Below the pieces are notes generated by a model. The model was not told the origin of the DNA, did no database searches, and saw nothing but the letters and a program-made list of their open reading frames with translations. A DNA stretch of 7,221 bases from Rhodospirillales bacterium (GTDB taxonomy: Bacteria; Pseudomonadota; Alphaproteobacteria; Rhodospirillales; JAPHTL01): positions 1-7,221 of the forward strand of contig JAPHTL010000230.1 of assembly GCA_026193355.1 (NCBI GenBank), read 5' to 3'. Shown here piece after piece: positions 1-5,984 of the stretch (positions within the stretch are counted from its first letter, which is position 1; every line of letters starts with the position of its first letter). The position numbers and the translations under genes were made by a program.

Positions 1-9
1 CCAAACGAC

Positions 10-37
10 AAAACCCCAAGGTTTCCCTTGGGGTTTT
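10..37 (-). terminator. Intrinsic terminator of tRNA-Ala
   Basis: A perfect inverted repeat pairs 10-21 with 26-37 (AAAACCCCAAGG against CCTTGGGGTTTT) around a 4-nt loop. Read on the minus strand, it begins two bases after the encoded CCA end of the tRNA and finishes in a TTTT run, the form of a factor-independent terminator. The stem is flanked by A-tract and T-tract on both strands, so it could also stop transcription arriving from the plus strand. What lies left of the window is unknown. Confidence 0.88.
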
Positions 38-39
38 GA

Positions 40-115
<76 letters not shown>

Positions 116-164
116 TGAGGGAACTCTCCCATCCCGGCTTCGGGCCAAGGTGGAAGAGGGCGGA

Positions 165-192
165 AAAATAGATCATCCGGCCCCGAAGGCAA
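165..192 (-). promoter_or_regulatory. Possible promoter of tRNA-Ala
   Basis: On the minus strand TTGCCT (192-187) is followed after 16 nt by TATTTT (170-165), a loose sigma-70-type match. It would place the start near 157, about 40 nt before the tRNA 5' end, leaving a short leader for RNase P to remove. It lies just downstream of the terminator proposed for the preceding gene, which fits an independent tRNA unit. The match is weak and is an inference from pattern alone. Confidence 0.3.
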
Positions 193-196
193 GCGA

Positions 197-238
197 AAAG
201 TTCGTCCCTGCCACCGAGCCGGCCGCAGGCGAGGGACG
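197..238 (-). terminator. Probable terminator of the FYDLN-acid gene
   Basis: CGTCCCT at 203-209 pairs with AGGGACG at 232-238. Three more pairs (210-212 with 228-230) follow across a one-base bulge. On the minus strand the hairpin starts just after the TAA stop at 242-240 and is followed by AACTTTTCG, a short T-run. Position and form fit a moderate intrinsic terminator. The T-run is short, so efficiency is uncertain. Confidence 0.5.
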
Positions 239-239
239 A

Positions 240-608
240 TTACTCGTCGTCCCGCCTTCCTCTGACGTCGACAATATCGTCGTCATCGAGATCCGACGCA
301 TCCTCAATCAGATCGTCGTCGTCGTCGTCGTCGTCGACGGCGAAGTCATCATCGGCCTCGATCTCGAAAACATCATCGTCATCACCGTCATCATCGACGG
401 GAATCGACTTTTTCTTGACCTCGGCAACGACCTCCTTGACCGGCTTTGCGGGCTTCGCCTCGGCTGCGCCGCGCTTCGCGCGGGACACCTTGGGTGCTTC
501 CCACACAGTCTCGCACTTCGGGCAGACCGGTGGCGTGCGACGCATATCGTAGAAAGGCGCGGCGCAAGAGCCGCATACCCTTTTCGTTCCCCACTCAGGT
601 TTTGACAC
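240..608 (-). CDS. FYDLN-acid / TIGR02300 family zinc-ribbon protein with poly-Asp tail
   Basis: This 122-residue protein of unknown function belongs to a family I know from alphaproteobacteria. The GTG start at 608-606 gives VSKPEWGTKRVC, which matches the usual family start (M-A-K-P-E-x-G-T-K-R). An AGGAGG site at 618-613 lies 4 nt upstream. An in-frame ATG at 680 would add 24 residues unlike the family and is rejected. Cys12, Cys15, Cys29 and Cys32 form a CxxC-x13-CxxC zinc-ribbon-like pair enclosing an FYDM version of the FYDLN motif (19-22). A Lys/Ala-rich linker follows, then an extremely acidic C-terminal region with runs of Asp, one of them eight residues long. There is no signal peptide or membrane segment, so it is probably cytoplasmic. 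It is divergent from aroA. The family assignment is fairly secure; the role is unknown, and metal or nucleic-acid-related binding is only a guess. Confidence 0.85.
   Translation of the reverse strand: MSKPEWGTKRVCGSCAAPFYDMRRTPPVCPKCETVWEAPKVSRAKRGAAEAKPAKPVKEVVAEVKKKSIPVDDDGDDDDVFEIEADDDFAVDDDDDDDDLIEDASDLDDDDIVDVRGRRDDE
313..336. repeat. (TCG)8 trinucleotide microsatellite
   Basis: Eight uninterrupted TCG units lie inside the FYDLN-acid gene. On the coding strand they read as GAC repeats and encode most of the eight-Asp run. Neighbouring Asp runs use mixed GAT and GAC codons, so only this stretch is a pure repeat. Unit changes would add or remove Asp without shifting the frame. Confidence 0.95.
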
Positions 609-865
609 GGAACCTCCTGTTTTTCTTCCTGCAAGACGACATTTCATCGCGAAACAGGAAAAGCCAATTGCCATGATCACTCGCGCGAGTCAAAAGCAAA
701 AAACACAAGATGCAAAAAAAATGTTTCCGTGATTGCCGGCCGCATGCAAACGGCTACCCTCTATCGCCCCTGGCCGGTTTCATGCTACAGACCGCAAGTG
801 CGCCAAAAGCGCCGCATAATCATATATCAGTCAAGGAATTAACGGTTTCTGGACCCGAGAGTTTA
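609..865. other. Divergent intergenic region between FYDLN-acid gene and aroA
   Basis: These 257 bp must hold promoters for both directions. The part at 690-730 is A-rich on the plus strand and clearly lower in GC than the flanking genes. For the plus strand the best promoter-like pair I see is TTGCCG (733-738), 16 nt, TACCCT (755-760), which is weak. For the minus strand a good -35 hexamer TTGACT (693-688) lacks a convincing -10 (CAATTG after 17 nt). A perfect palindrome at 679-690 overlaps that -35. The plus frame stays open from 710 into aroA, but the 52 extra residues do not resemble EPSP synthases, so I treat it as leader. Confidence 0.6.
679..690. promoter_or_regulatory. Perfect 12-bp palindrome, candidate operator
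   Basis: ACTCGCGCGAGT is its own reverse complement. It sits in the divergent region and shares its last bases with TTGACT on the minus strand, a -35-like hexamer for the FYDLN-acid gene. A dimeric regulator bound here could affect both genes. I do not recognise the motif as a known operator. Confidence 0.4.
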
Positions 866-2200
866 ATGGCAAAACCCCTCGTTTCGACACAGGCAGGACC
901 ATTGGCCGGCAGTGTCCGGGTTCCGGGCGACAAGTCGATTTCCCATCGCGCGCTGATGTTCGGCGCCCTTTCGGTGGGCGAGACCCGGATATCTGGCCTG
1001 CTGGAAGGCGAGGATGTCCTGAATACCGCAGCCGCCATGGCGGCCCTCGGCGCTGTCGTTGAACGTGAAGGCAGCGGAAACTGGCGTCTGCACGGGCGCG
1101 GCATCGGTGGCCTCGCCGAGCCGGCCGCCGTCCTCGACATGGGAAACTCCGGCACCGGCGCGCGCCTTCTGATGGGGGTGCTGGCCGCCCATCCCTTCGT
1201 CAGTTTTCTGACCGGCGACGCCTCGTTGTGCGGGCGACCGATGGAAAGGGTCATGGTGCCGTTGCGCCGGATGGGAGCCTCTTTCACCAGCCGCACGGGC
1301 GGAAGGATGCCGTTGGCGGTCCAGGGAACCGCCGATCTGCTGCCCATCGAATACGAATCCCCGGTCGCCTCGGCCCAGGTGAAATCCGCCGTGCTTCTGG
1401 CCGGCCTTGCCGCGCCGGGAAAAACCACGGTGATCGAGCCACGCCCATCGCGCGACCACACGGAACTTATGCTGCGGCATTTTGGCGCCAAAGTAACCGT
1501 CGAGGACATCGCAGGCGGCGCACGCGCCGTCATCGTCACGGGACAGCCGGAACTGCACGGTGCGCAAACCCTGGTACCCGCCGATCCCAGTTCGGCCGCC
1601 TTTCCAGCCGTGGCGGCGCTGCTGGTTGAAGGTTCTGCAATCACCCTGCCCGATGTCGGCATCAATCCCCTGCGCGCCGGACTGTTCGAAACCCTGCGCG
1701 AAATGGGCGCGGATATCGTGTTGGGCAACGAACGCATGGAAGCGGGCGAAGCCGTCGCCGATATCACGGTTCGCGCCTCACGCCTGAAGGGGATTGCCGT
1801 ACCGGCGGATCGTGCGCCGGCAATGATCGACGAATACCCGATCCTTGCGGTCGCCGCGGCCTGCGCCGAAGGCGTCACGCGCATGGACGGGCTTGGCGAG
1901 TTGCGGGTCAAGGAGAGCGATCGCCTGATAACGATGGCCGAAGGGTTGGGCGCGTGCGGTATCAAGGTTGAGGTCGAAGGGGATTCCCTCATCGTTCACG
2001 GGACCGGCCGCGCGCCAAGGGGCGATGCGACCATCGCGGCAAAACTCGATCATCGCATCGCCATGTCCTTCCTGGTGCTTGGCATGGTCAGCGAGAAGGC
2101 CGTCGTCATTGACGACGGCGCCCCCATCGAAACCAGCTTTCCGGGATTCGCCGAACTGATGAATGGAATCGGGGCGCGGATAAGCCCGCACATTTCTTGA
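866..2200 (+). CDS. aroA: 3-phosphoshikimate 1-carboxyvinyltransferase (EPSP synthase, class II)
   Basis: This cytoplasmic enzyme joins shikimate-3-phosphate and phosphoenolpyruvate to give EPSP, the sixth step of the shikimate pathway. The ATG at 866 gives 444 residues, normal for the family. It starts MAKPLVSTQAGPL ahead of the conserved substrate-binding RVPGDKSISHR (18-28, Lys23), and a weak GAGAG lies 4 nt upstream. An in-frame ATG at 710 is rejected because the added residues are not family-like. Other landmarks are DMGNSGTGARL (91-101), RPMERV, SAQVKSAVLLAG, IEPRPSRDHTE, DPSSAAFP, MIDEYPILAVAAA with catalytic Asp322-Glu323, ELRVKESDR with Glu350, and DHRIAMSF near the end. These follow the Agrobacterium CP4 enzyme closely, hence class II. 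At the CP4 Ala100 position this protein has Gly96, the residue of glyphosate-sensitive enzymes. The cmk gene begins 23 nt after the stop, so the two are very likely co-transcribed. Confidence 0.96.
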   Translation: MAKPLVSTQAGPLAGSVRVPGDKSISHRALMFGALSVGETRISGLLEGEDVLNTAAAMAALGAVVEREGSGNWRLHGRGIGGLAEPAAVLDMGNSGTGARLLMGVLAAHPFVSFLTGDASLCGRPMERVMVPLRRMGASFTSRTGGRMPLAVQGTADLLPIEYESPVASAQVKSAVLLAGLAAPGKTTVIEPRPSRDHTELMLRHFGAKVTVEDIAGGARAVIVTGQPELHGAQTLVPADPSSAAFPAVAALLVEGSAITLPDVGINPLRAGLFETLREMGADIVLGNERMEAGEAVADITVRASRLKGIAVPADRAPAMIDEYPILAVAAACAEGVTRMDGLGELRVKESDRLITMAEGLGACGIKVEVEGDSLIVHGTGRAPRGDATIAAKLDHRIAMSFLVLGMVSEKAVVIDDGAPIETSFPGFAELMNGIGARISPHIS

Positions 2201-2223
2201 AAAAAAACTTGAGGACAGGACGC

Positions 2224-2862
2224 ATGATCATCGCCATCGACGGCCCCGCCGCCGCGGGCAAGGGAACCCTGGCCCGGCGGATCGCCGCAGAACTCGACTA
2301 CGCCTATCTGGACACCGGCATTCTTTATCGCGCCGCGGGCATGGCCGTCGTACGCGCCGGCGGCGACCCTGCCGATCCTGTGGCGGGTGAGGCGGCCGCC
2401 CTGAACCTTGACCCCGCAACCTTCAATGATCCCGCCCTTCGTTCGGATGAGGGCGCGAACGCGGCGTCGAAAATTTCCGCCATTCCCGTGGTCCGCGCCG
2501 CCCTTCTGACGTTCCAGAGGCGTTTCTCGACCACCCCGCCGGATGGCAAGGAGGGGGTCGTGATGGACGGCCGCGACATCGGTACCGTCGTCTGCCCCGA
2601 TGCGGACGTGAAGCTTTTCGTCACAGCCAGCACCGAGGTCCGCGCCCAGCGGCGCTTTAAGGAGTTGCAGGAACGCGGAGTCGAAGCTATATATGCGCGC
2701 GTTTTGCAGGACATGCAGGAGCGCGACGAAAGGGACTCGTCCCGTGATGTTGCGCCGATGAAGGCCGCCGACGATGCCCATTTGCTGGACACCAGCGCCA
2801 TGGACGCCGAGACGGTTTTCGACAAGGCGATGGCGATCATCGCCGCAAGGAAAGGCGCCTGA
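2224..2862 (+). CDS. cmk: (d)CMP kinase
   Basis: Cytidylate kinase phosphorylates CMP and dCMP with ATP, recycling cytidine nucleotides from RNA and lipid turnover; it acts in the cytoplasm. The ATG at 2224 gives 212 residues starting MIIAIDGPAAAGKGT, with the Walker A loop at 7-15. This start has GAGGA at 2211-2215, 8 nt upstream. A TTG at 2197 overlapping the aroA stop would add nine residues before the conserved MIIAIDGP and is less likely. Further family motifs are DTGILYRA (30-37), MDGRDIGTVV (114-123), which contacts the nucleotide, and the lid-type ERDERDSSRD (166-175), ending in LLDTS. It lies in the conserved aroA-cmk-rpsA order. The pair of codons ATA TAT near residues 156-157 uses an Ile codon that is rare in this GC-rich setting and coincides with a promoter-like sequence. 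Confidence 0.96.
   Translation: MIIAIDGPAAAGKGTLARRIAAELDYAYLDTGILYRAAGMAVVRAGGDPADPVAGEAAALNLDPATFNDPALRSDEGANAASKISAIPVVRAALLTFQRRFSTTPPDGKEGVVMDGRDIGTVVCPDADVKLFVTASTEVRAQRRFKELQERGVEAIYARVLQDMQERDERDSSRDVAPMKAADDAHLLDTSAMDAETVFDKAMAIIAARKGA
2665..2692 (+). promoter_or_regulatory. Candidate internal promoter for rpsA within cmk
   Basis: TTGCAG (2665-2670), 16 nt, then CTATAT (2687-2692). The second element resembles the -10 preferred by alphaproteobacterial housekeeping sigma factor, and is an AT island in a GC-rich gene. It would start RNA near 2700, giving rpsA a leader of about 320 nt. In E. coli, too, promoters for rpsA lie upstream within or near the cmk coding region. This is an inference from pattern and position. 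Confidence 0.35.
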
Positions 2863-2880
2863 TCCGTTCAGGAGCCACGA

Positions 2881-3021
2881 ATGCTCCCCCGCAAGACCAC
2901 CTGGGATAACCTGAAACGGCCCGCCAGATGGCGGAATAATTTTTCGGTTATTGCCACTTCGTGGAAGACCGCCGGAACCAACCGGCAGGCCCGTAACGTT
3001 TTGAAGAATAGGAACTTATAG
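2881..3021 (+). CDS. Candidate small upstream ORF in the rpsA leader (46 aa)
   Basis: An ATG at 2881 with AGGAG at 2870-2874, spaced 6 nt, opens a frame of 46 codons ending in TAG at 3019-3021. The rpsA ATG follows with no gap, an arrangement typical of translational coupling. The peptide begins MLPRKTTWDNLK and is strongly basic, with eleven Arg/Lys and a single Asp, plus three Trp. I recognise no family, and there is no signal or membrane segment. Codon use is less GC-biased at third positions than in cmk or rpsA and includes AGA, AGG and TTA, which argues for caution. It could be a leader peptide that governs rpsA translation, a real small protein, or chance. The rpsA ribosome-binding site lies inside its last codons. 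Confidence 0.4.
   Translation: MLPRKTTWDNLKRPARWRNNFSVIATSWKTAGTNRQARNVLKNRNL
2921..2986 (+). promoter_or_regulatory. rpsA leader hairpins with AU-rich spacer, possible S1 autoregulatory element
   Basis: Three short stem-loops follow in tandem before rpsA: CCGCC/GGCGG around AGAT (2921-2934), CCAC/GTGG around TTC (2954-2964), and GCCGG/CCGGC around AACCAA (2971-2986). Between the first and second lies an AU-rich stretch (2935-2952), the kind of single strand S1 prefers. In E. coli the rpsA leader folds into three hairpins with AU-rich linkers and is the target of S1 autocontrol. The likeness is in layout only; I see no sequence match. Unlike E. coli, this gene has a fair ribosome-binding site (AGGAA, 3010-3014). 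Confidence 0.35.
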
Positions 3022-4875
3022 ATGACCACAGCCAATGAGAATTTTGCCGACCTGCTTGAAGAATCCCTTAGCCACAGCGAAGGCTTTCAGGGTTCCGTCC
3101 TGCCAGGCGCCGTCGTCGCCGTCACCAGCGACTCTGTCCTCATCGACGTCGGACTGAAGTCCGAAGGCCGCATTCCGCTGAAGGAATTCAGGAGCGCGGG
3201 CGATGAAGGCGAGATCAAGGCGGGCGACATCATCGACGTTTTCGTCGAACGCTATGAAGATCGCGACGGTATCGTCGTGCTGAGCCGTGAAAAGGCCCGG
3301 CGTGAGGAATCCTGGCGCGACCTGGAAAAATCCTTCGCCGCCGCCGAGCGCGTTTCCGGAACCATTTTCGGCCGCGTCAAGGGTGGCTTCACCGTCGACC
3401 TCAACGGCGCCGTGGCGTTCCTGCCGGGCAGCCAGGTCGATATCCGCCCGGTTCGCGACGTCGGCCCGCTCATGGGTACGCCGCAGCCCTTCCAGATCCT
3501 CAAGATGGATCGCGCCCGCGGCAACATCGTCGTTTCTCGCCGCGCCGTTCTGGAAGAGACCCGCGCCGCCGAGCGTTCGGAACTGGTGTCCAATCTCGAA
3601 GAAGGTCAGGTTCTCGACGGTGTGGTCAAGAACATCACCGATTACGGCGCATTCGTCGATCTGGGCGGTGTGGACGGCCTGCTGCATGTCACCGACATTG
3701 CATGGCGTCGCATCAACCACCCCTCCGAGGTTCTGACGATCGGTCAGACCGTCAAGGTGCAGGTCATCCGCTTCAACCCGGAAAACCAGCGCATCAGCCT
3801 TGGCATGAAGCAGCTTGAATCCGATCCGTGGGATGGCGTCGACGTCAAGTACCCGGTCGAAGGCCGCTTCACCGGTCGCGTCACCAACATCACCGACTAC
3901 GGCGCGTTCGTCGAGCTGGAGCCGGGCGTCGAAGGTCTGGTCCACGTTTCAGAGATGAGCTGGACCAAGAAGAACGTCCATCCGGGCAAGATCGTCTCCA
4001 CCAGCCAGGAAGTCGAGGTCATGGTCCTCGATGTGGACGCCACACGCCGCCGCATCAGCCTCGGCCTCAAGCAGTGCATGGCCAACCCCTGGGAAAGCTT
4101 CATGGACCGCTTCCCGGTCGACGCCGTTATCGAGGGCGAGATCAAGAACATCACCGAATTCGGTCTGTTCATCGGGCTTACCGACGACATCGACGGCATG
4201 GTTCACATGTCCGACATCGCCTGGGGCAAGTCCGGCGAAGAAGCCATCGCCGAATTCAAGAAGGGCGAAATCGTCAAGGCCAAGGTGCTTGAGGTCGACG
4301 TCGACAAGGGCCGCATCAGCCTGGGCATCAAGCAGCTCAGCGAAGATCCCTTCGCCGGCGCCATGAGCGAAGTGAAGAAGGGCGAGGTCGTGACCTGCAC
4401 AATCGCCAAGGTGCTCGACAACGGCATCGAAGTGATGGTCAACGACTCCATCCCCGGCTTCATCCGCAAGGCCGATCTGGCCCGTGAGCGTTCCGAGCAG
4501 CGCCCCGACCGCTTCGCCGAAGGCGAAAAGGTTGACGCCAAGGTCACGCAGATCGACGCCAAGACCCGCCGCCTGACCCTGTCGGTCAAGGCGCGCGAGA
4601 TCGAGGAAGAGAAGAAGGCGATGGCCAAGTACGGCTCGTCTGATTCGGGCGCATCGCTGGGCGACATCCTGGGTGCGGCCTTGCAGGAAGCCAAGGAGAA
4701 GGCGACCGACGAAGGCGAAGAGAAGCCCAAGAAGAAAGCCGCAGCCAAGAAGACCAAGGCTGCCGCCGAAGAAAGCGAAGCCGACGACGACGCGGGCGAA
4801 GAGAAGCCCAAGAAGAAGGCCGCAGCCAAGAAGACCAAGGCTGCCGCCGAAGAAAGCGAAGAAGGCGACGCCTAA
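3022..4875 (+). CDS. rpsA: 30S ribosomal protein S1
   Basis: S1 binds mRNA at the 30S platform and helps initiation on structured or weakly matched messages. The ATG at 3022 has AGGAA at 3010-3014, 7 nt upstream, and gives 617 residues. Six S1-type OB folds can be traced at roughly 22-92, 107-177, 193-265, 278-352, 363-438 and 452-524. Repeats 3 to 5 are the clearest, each with the pattern N-I-T-(D/E)-(Y/F)-G-(A/L)-F and ending R-I-S-L-G-(M/L/I)-K-Q. Repeats 1 and 2 are the divergent ribosome-docking pair and repeat 6 is also divergent, as usual. Beyond about residue 530 is a low-complexity tail, ending in two nearly identical 22-residue Lys/Ala/Glu units (565-586 and 592-613). The tail makes the protein longer than the roughly 560-570 residues I expect in this class. 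Its gene order after cmk is conserved across proteobacteria. Expression may be controlled by the leader described separately. Confidence 0.97.
   Translation: MTTANENFADLLEESLSHSEGFQGSVLPGAVVAVTSDSVLIDVGLKSEGRIPLKEFRSAGDEGEIKAGDIIDVFVERYEDRDGIVVLSREKARREESWRDLEKSFAAAERVSGTIFGRVKGGFTVDLNGAVAFLPGSQVDIRPVRDVGPLMGTPQPFQILKMDRARGNIVVSRRAVLEETRAAERSELVSNLEEGQVLDGVVKNITDYGAFVDLGGVDGLLHVTDIAWRRINHPSEVLTIGQTVKVQVIRFNPENQRISLGMKQLESDPWDGVDVKYPVEGRFTGRVTNITDYGAFVELEPGVEGLVHVSEMSWTKKNVHPGKIVSTSQEVEVMVLDVDATRRRISLGLKQCMANPWESFMDRFPVDAVIEGEIKNITEFGLFIGLTDDIDGMVHMSDIAWGKSGEEAIAEFKKGEIVKAKVLEVDVDKGRISLGIKQLSEDPFAGAMSEVKKGEVVTCTIAKVLDNGIEVMVNDSIPGFIRKADLARERSEQRPDRFAEGEKVDAKVTQIDAKTRRLTLSVKAREIEEEKKAMAKYGSSDSGASLGDILGAALQEAKEKATDEGEEKPKKKAAAKKTKAAAEESEADDDAGEEKPKKKAAAKKTKAAAEESEEGDA
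4714..4861 (+). repeat. Tandem 81-bp-period repeat in the rpsA 3' end
   Basis: Positions 4714-4780 recur at 4795-4861 with one difference over 67 bases (A4737 against G4818), separated by 14 bases. The period of 81 bp equals 27 codons, so the frame is kept. The repeated unit encodes Gly-Glu-Glu-Lys-Pro, then three Lys, three Ala and a Lys/Ala/Glu-rich run. The near identity, including synonymous positions, points to a recent in-frame duplication. Confidence 0.93.
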
Positions 4876-4888
4876 GGGTTCTGGAATC

Positions 4889-4924
4889 ATCTCCCCCCCT
4901 CGGCGACAGCCGTCGGGGGGAGAT
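4889..4924 (+). terminator. Large GC-rich hairpin after rpsA
   Basis: Ten pairs join 4889-4898 (ATCTCCCCCC) with 4915-4924 (GGGGGGAGAT). A 2x2 internal loop and an inner 4-bp stem CGGC/GCCG with loop GACA cap it. It starts 13 nt after the rpsA stop. No T-run follows on either strand, so it is not a classical intrinsic terminator. It may act as a partial terminator, or shield the 3' end of the rpsA message from exonucleases and so separate its level from that of sppA. Confidence 0.6.
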
Positions 4925-5009
4925 GGCCATCCCCACCCATCTGCCGCGCAGCTGACCGCGGAAGGCCGCTTCCGGCAATCGCCGGCAACAGCGACGGAGC
5001 ACTTCCCCC

Positions 5010-5921
5010 ATGCCGCATGAAGCCGACATCGTCGTATATCGCCGCCGCATGGCGCGCCGCCTGACCCTGTGGCGCGTCACCGCCGTTCTGGCCATGGTCG
5101 GCCTCGTCGTCGCCCTGTTCGGCACCTTCGGCGATCATTTCTCCCGTTCCTATGTGGCGCGGCTTGACGTGCACGGCGTCATCATTGATGACGCGGAACG
5201 CGACGAAGCCCTTTCCGCCATCGCCGCAGACTCCGGCGCCAAGGCGCTGATCGTTCACATCAACTCGCCCGGCGGAACCGTCGTCGGCGGTGAGAACCTC
5301 TATCATTCGCTGCGCGCCGTGGCCGCCGAGAAACCCGTCGTCGCCGTCCTTGGCGAACTGGCGACATCGGCGGGCTATATGGCCGCGCTTGGAACCGACC
5401 GGATCGTGGCGCGGCAATCCTCGCTGACCGGCTCCATCGGTGTCATCCTGCAAACCACTGAAATCACAGGCCTGCTTGAAAAGCTTGGGATCACACCCGA
5501 GGCGATCAAGAGCAGCCCGCTGAAGGCGCAGCCCAGCCCGCTTGAAAAGATGACGCCCGAGGCCCGCACCGCCGTCGAGGCGGTGATCAAGGATATCTAC
5601 GACATGTTCGTCGACATGGTGGCCGAGCGACGCGGCCTGTCCATGCCGGACACATTGAAGGTTGCTGACGGCCGAATCTTCACCGGACGGCAAGCCATGG
5701 AACATGGCCTGGTCGATGCGATCGGAGCGGAGGAAGAGGCGCGCGCATGGCTGGAAGCCGAACACGGCGTGTCCGCCGCCTTGCCCGTTTTCGATGCCGA
5801 ATACGGTGATGAGGCTTATCCGTGGTCCCGATCGTTCAAAGGCGTGATTGGAAAAACACTTTTGCCAGAACGACTTACACTTGACGGCCTTGTCTCACTT
5901 TGGCACCCTGATCTAAGGTAG
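5010..5921 (+). CDS. sppA: Signal peptide peptidase SppA, short (36K-type) form
   Basis: A membrane-anchored serine protease of the S49 family that degrades signal peptides left in the membrane after secretion. It has 303 residues, the single-domain length seen in many bacteria rather than the double-length E. coli enzyme. The ATG at 5010 has GGAG at 4996-4999, 10 nt upstream, and gives a short Arg-rich cytoplasmic start (RRRMARR) before one membrane segment at about 22-40. An ATG at 5049 lacks a ribosome-binding site. The ClpP-like fold shows VHINSPGGTVVGG (82-94), the nucleophile Ser120 in GELATSAGYMAA, LTGSIGV (139-145), and the probable general base Lys172 in SSPLKAQPSP, by analogy with the Ser/Lys dyad of B. 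subtilis SppA. FTGRQAMEHGLVDAIG (224-239) is also typical. It lies between rpsA and ihfB, which are adjacent in E. coli. Confidence 0.93.
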   Translation: MPHEADIVVYRRRMARRLTLWRVTAVLAMVGLVVALFGTFGDHFSRSYVARLDVHGVIIDDAERDEALSAIAADSGAKALIVHINSPGGTVVGGENLYHSLRAVAAEKPVVAVLGELATSAGYMAALGTDRIVARQSSLTGSIGVILQTTEITGLLEKLGITPEAIKSSPLKAQPSPLEKMTPEARTAVEAVIKDIYDMFVDMVAERRGLSMPDTLKVADGRIFTGRQAMEHGLVDAIGAEEEARAWLEAEHGVSAALPVFDAEYGDEAYPWSRSFKGVIGKTLLPERLTLDGLVSLWHPDLR

Positions 5922-5928
5922 GGTGTTT
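5904..5928 (+). terminator. Weak hairpin at the sppA stop
   Basis: CACCCT (5904-5909) pairs with AGGGTG (5920-5925), with the sppA stop TAG at 5919-5921 inside the right arm, followed by TTT. The 6-bp stem and 10-nt loop make a weak terminator at best. It may only partly separate sppA from ihfB. Confidence 0.3.
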
Positions 5929-5984
5929 CCGCAACGGTAACTCCGCACGGCGTGGTGGTTTTAACGCCCGGCGAAAGACCGAAA

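Noticed and set aside
133..144. Small hairpin CCCG/CGGG upstream of the tRNA as a regulator
   Set aside because: It has only four pairs and lies in the short leader of a tRNA; most likely chance in GC-rich sequence.
150..605. 151-codon plus-strand ORF opposite the FYDLN-acid gene
   Set aside because: Its Val/Ile runs are the complement of Asp codons; the minus-strand protein has the conserved Cys pairs and a strong ribosome-binding site.
710..865. N-terminal extension of aroA from the ATG at 710
   Set aside because: The 52 residues are unlike EPSP synthases and include A-rich leader sequence. The ATG at 866 begins where the family begins.
820..1992. 390-codon minus-strand ORF opposite aroA
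   Set aside because: The aroA frame is a full-length family member, and the antisense product is Arg/Ser/Pro-rich shadow sequence with no motif.
2935..2952. AATAA...TTATT and the T-run after the first leader hairpin as a terminator before rpsA
   Set aside because: The preceding stem has only 5 bp and a terminator here would cut off an essential gene; AU-rich leader sequence is the simpler reading.
3016..4890. Two long minus-strand ORFs (309 and 313 codons) opposite rpsA
   Set aside because: They mirror a clearly real S1 gene; long antisense frames are expected in GC-rich genes. The predicted proteins are low-complexity and show no recognisable domain.
4887..5765. 292-codon minus-strand ORF opposite sppA
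   Set aside because: It is a shadow of sppA, whose catalytic motifs are intact on the plus strand.
5881..5909. TTGACG at 5881-5886 as the -35 of an ihfB promoter
   Set aside because: The -35 is good, but at 17 nt the matching hexamer is CACCCT and no acceptable -10 lies at 16-18 nt.
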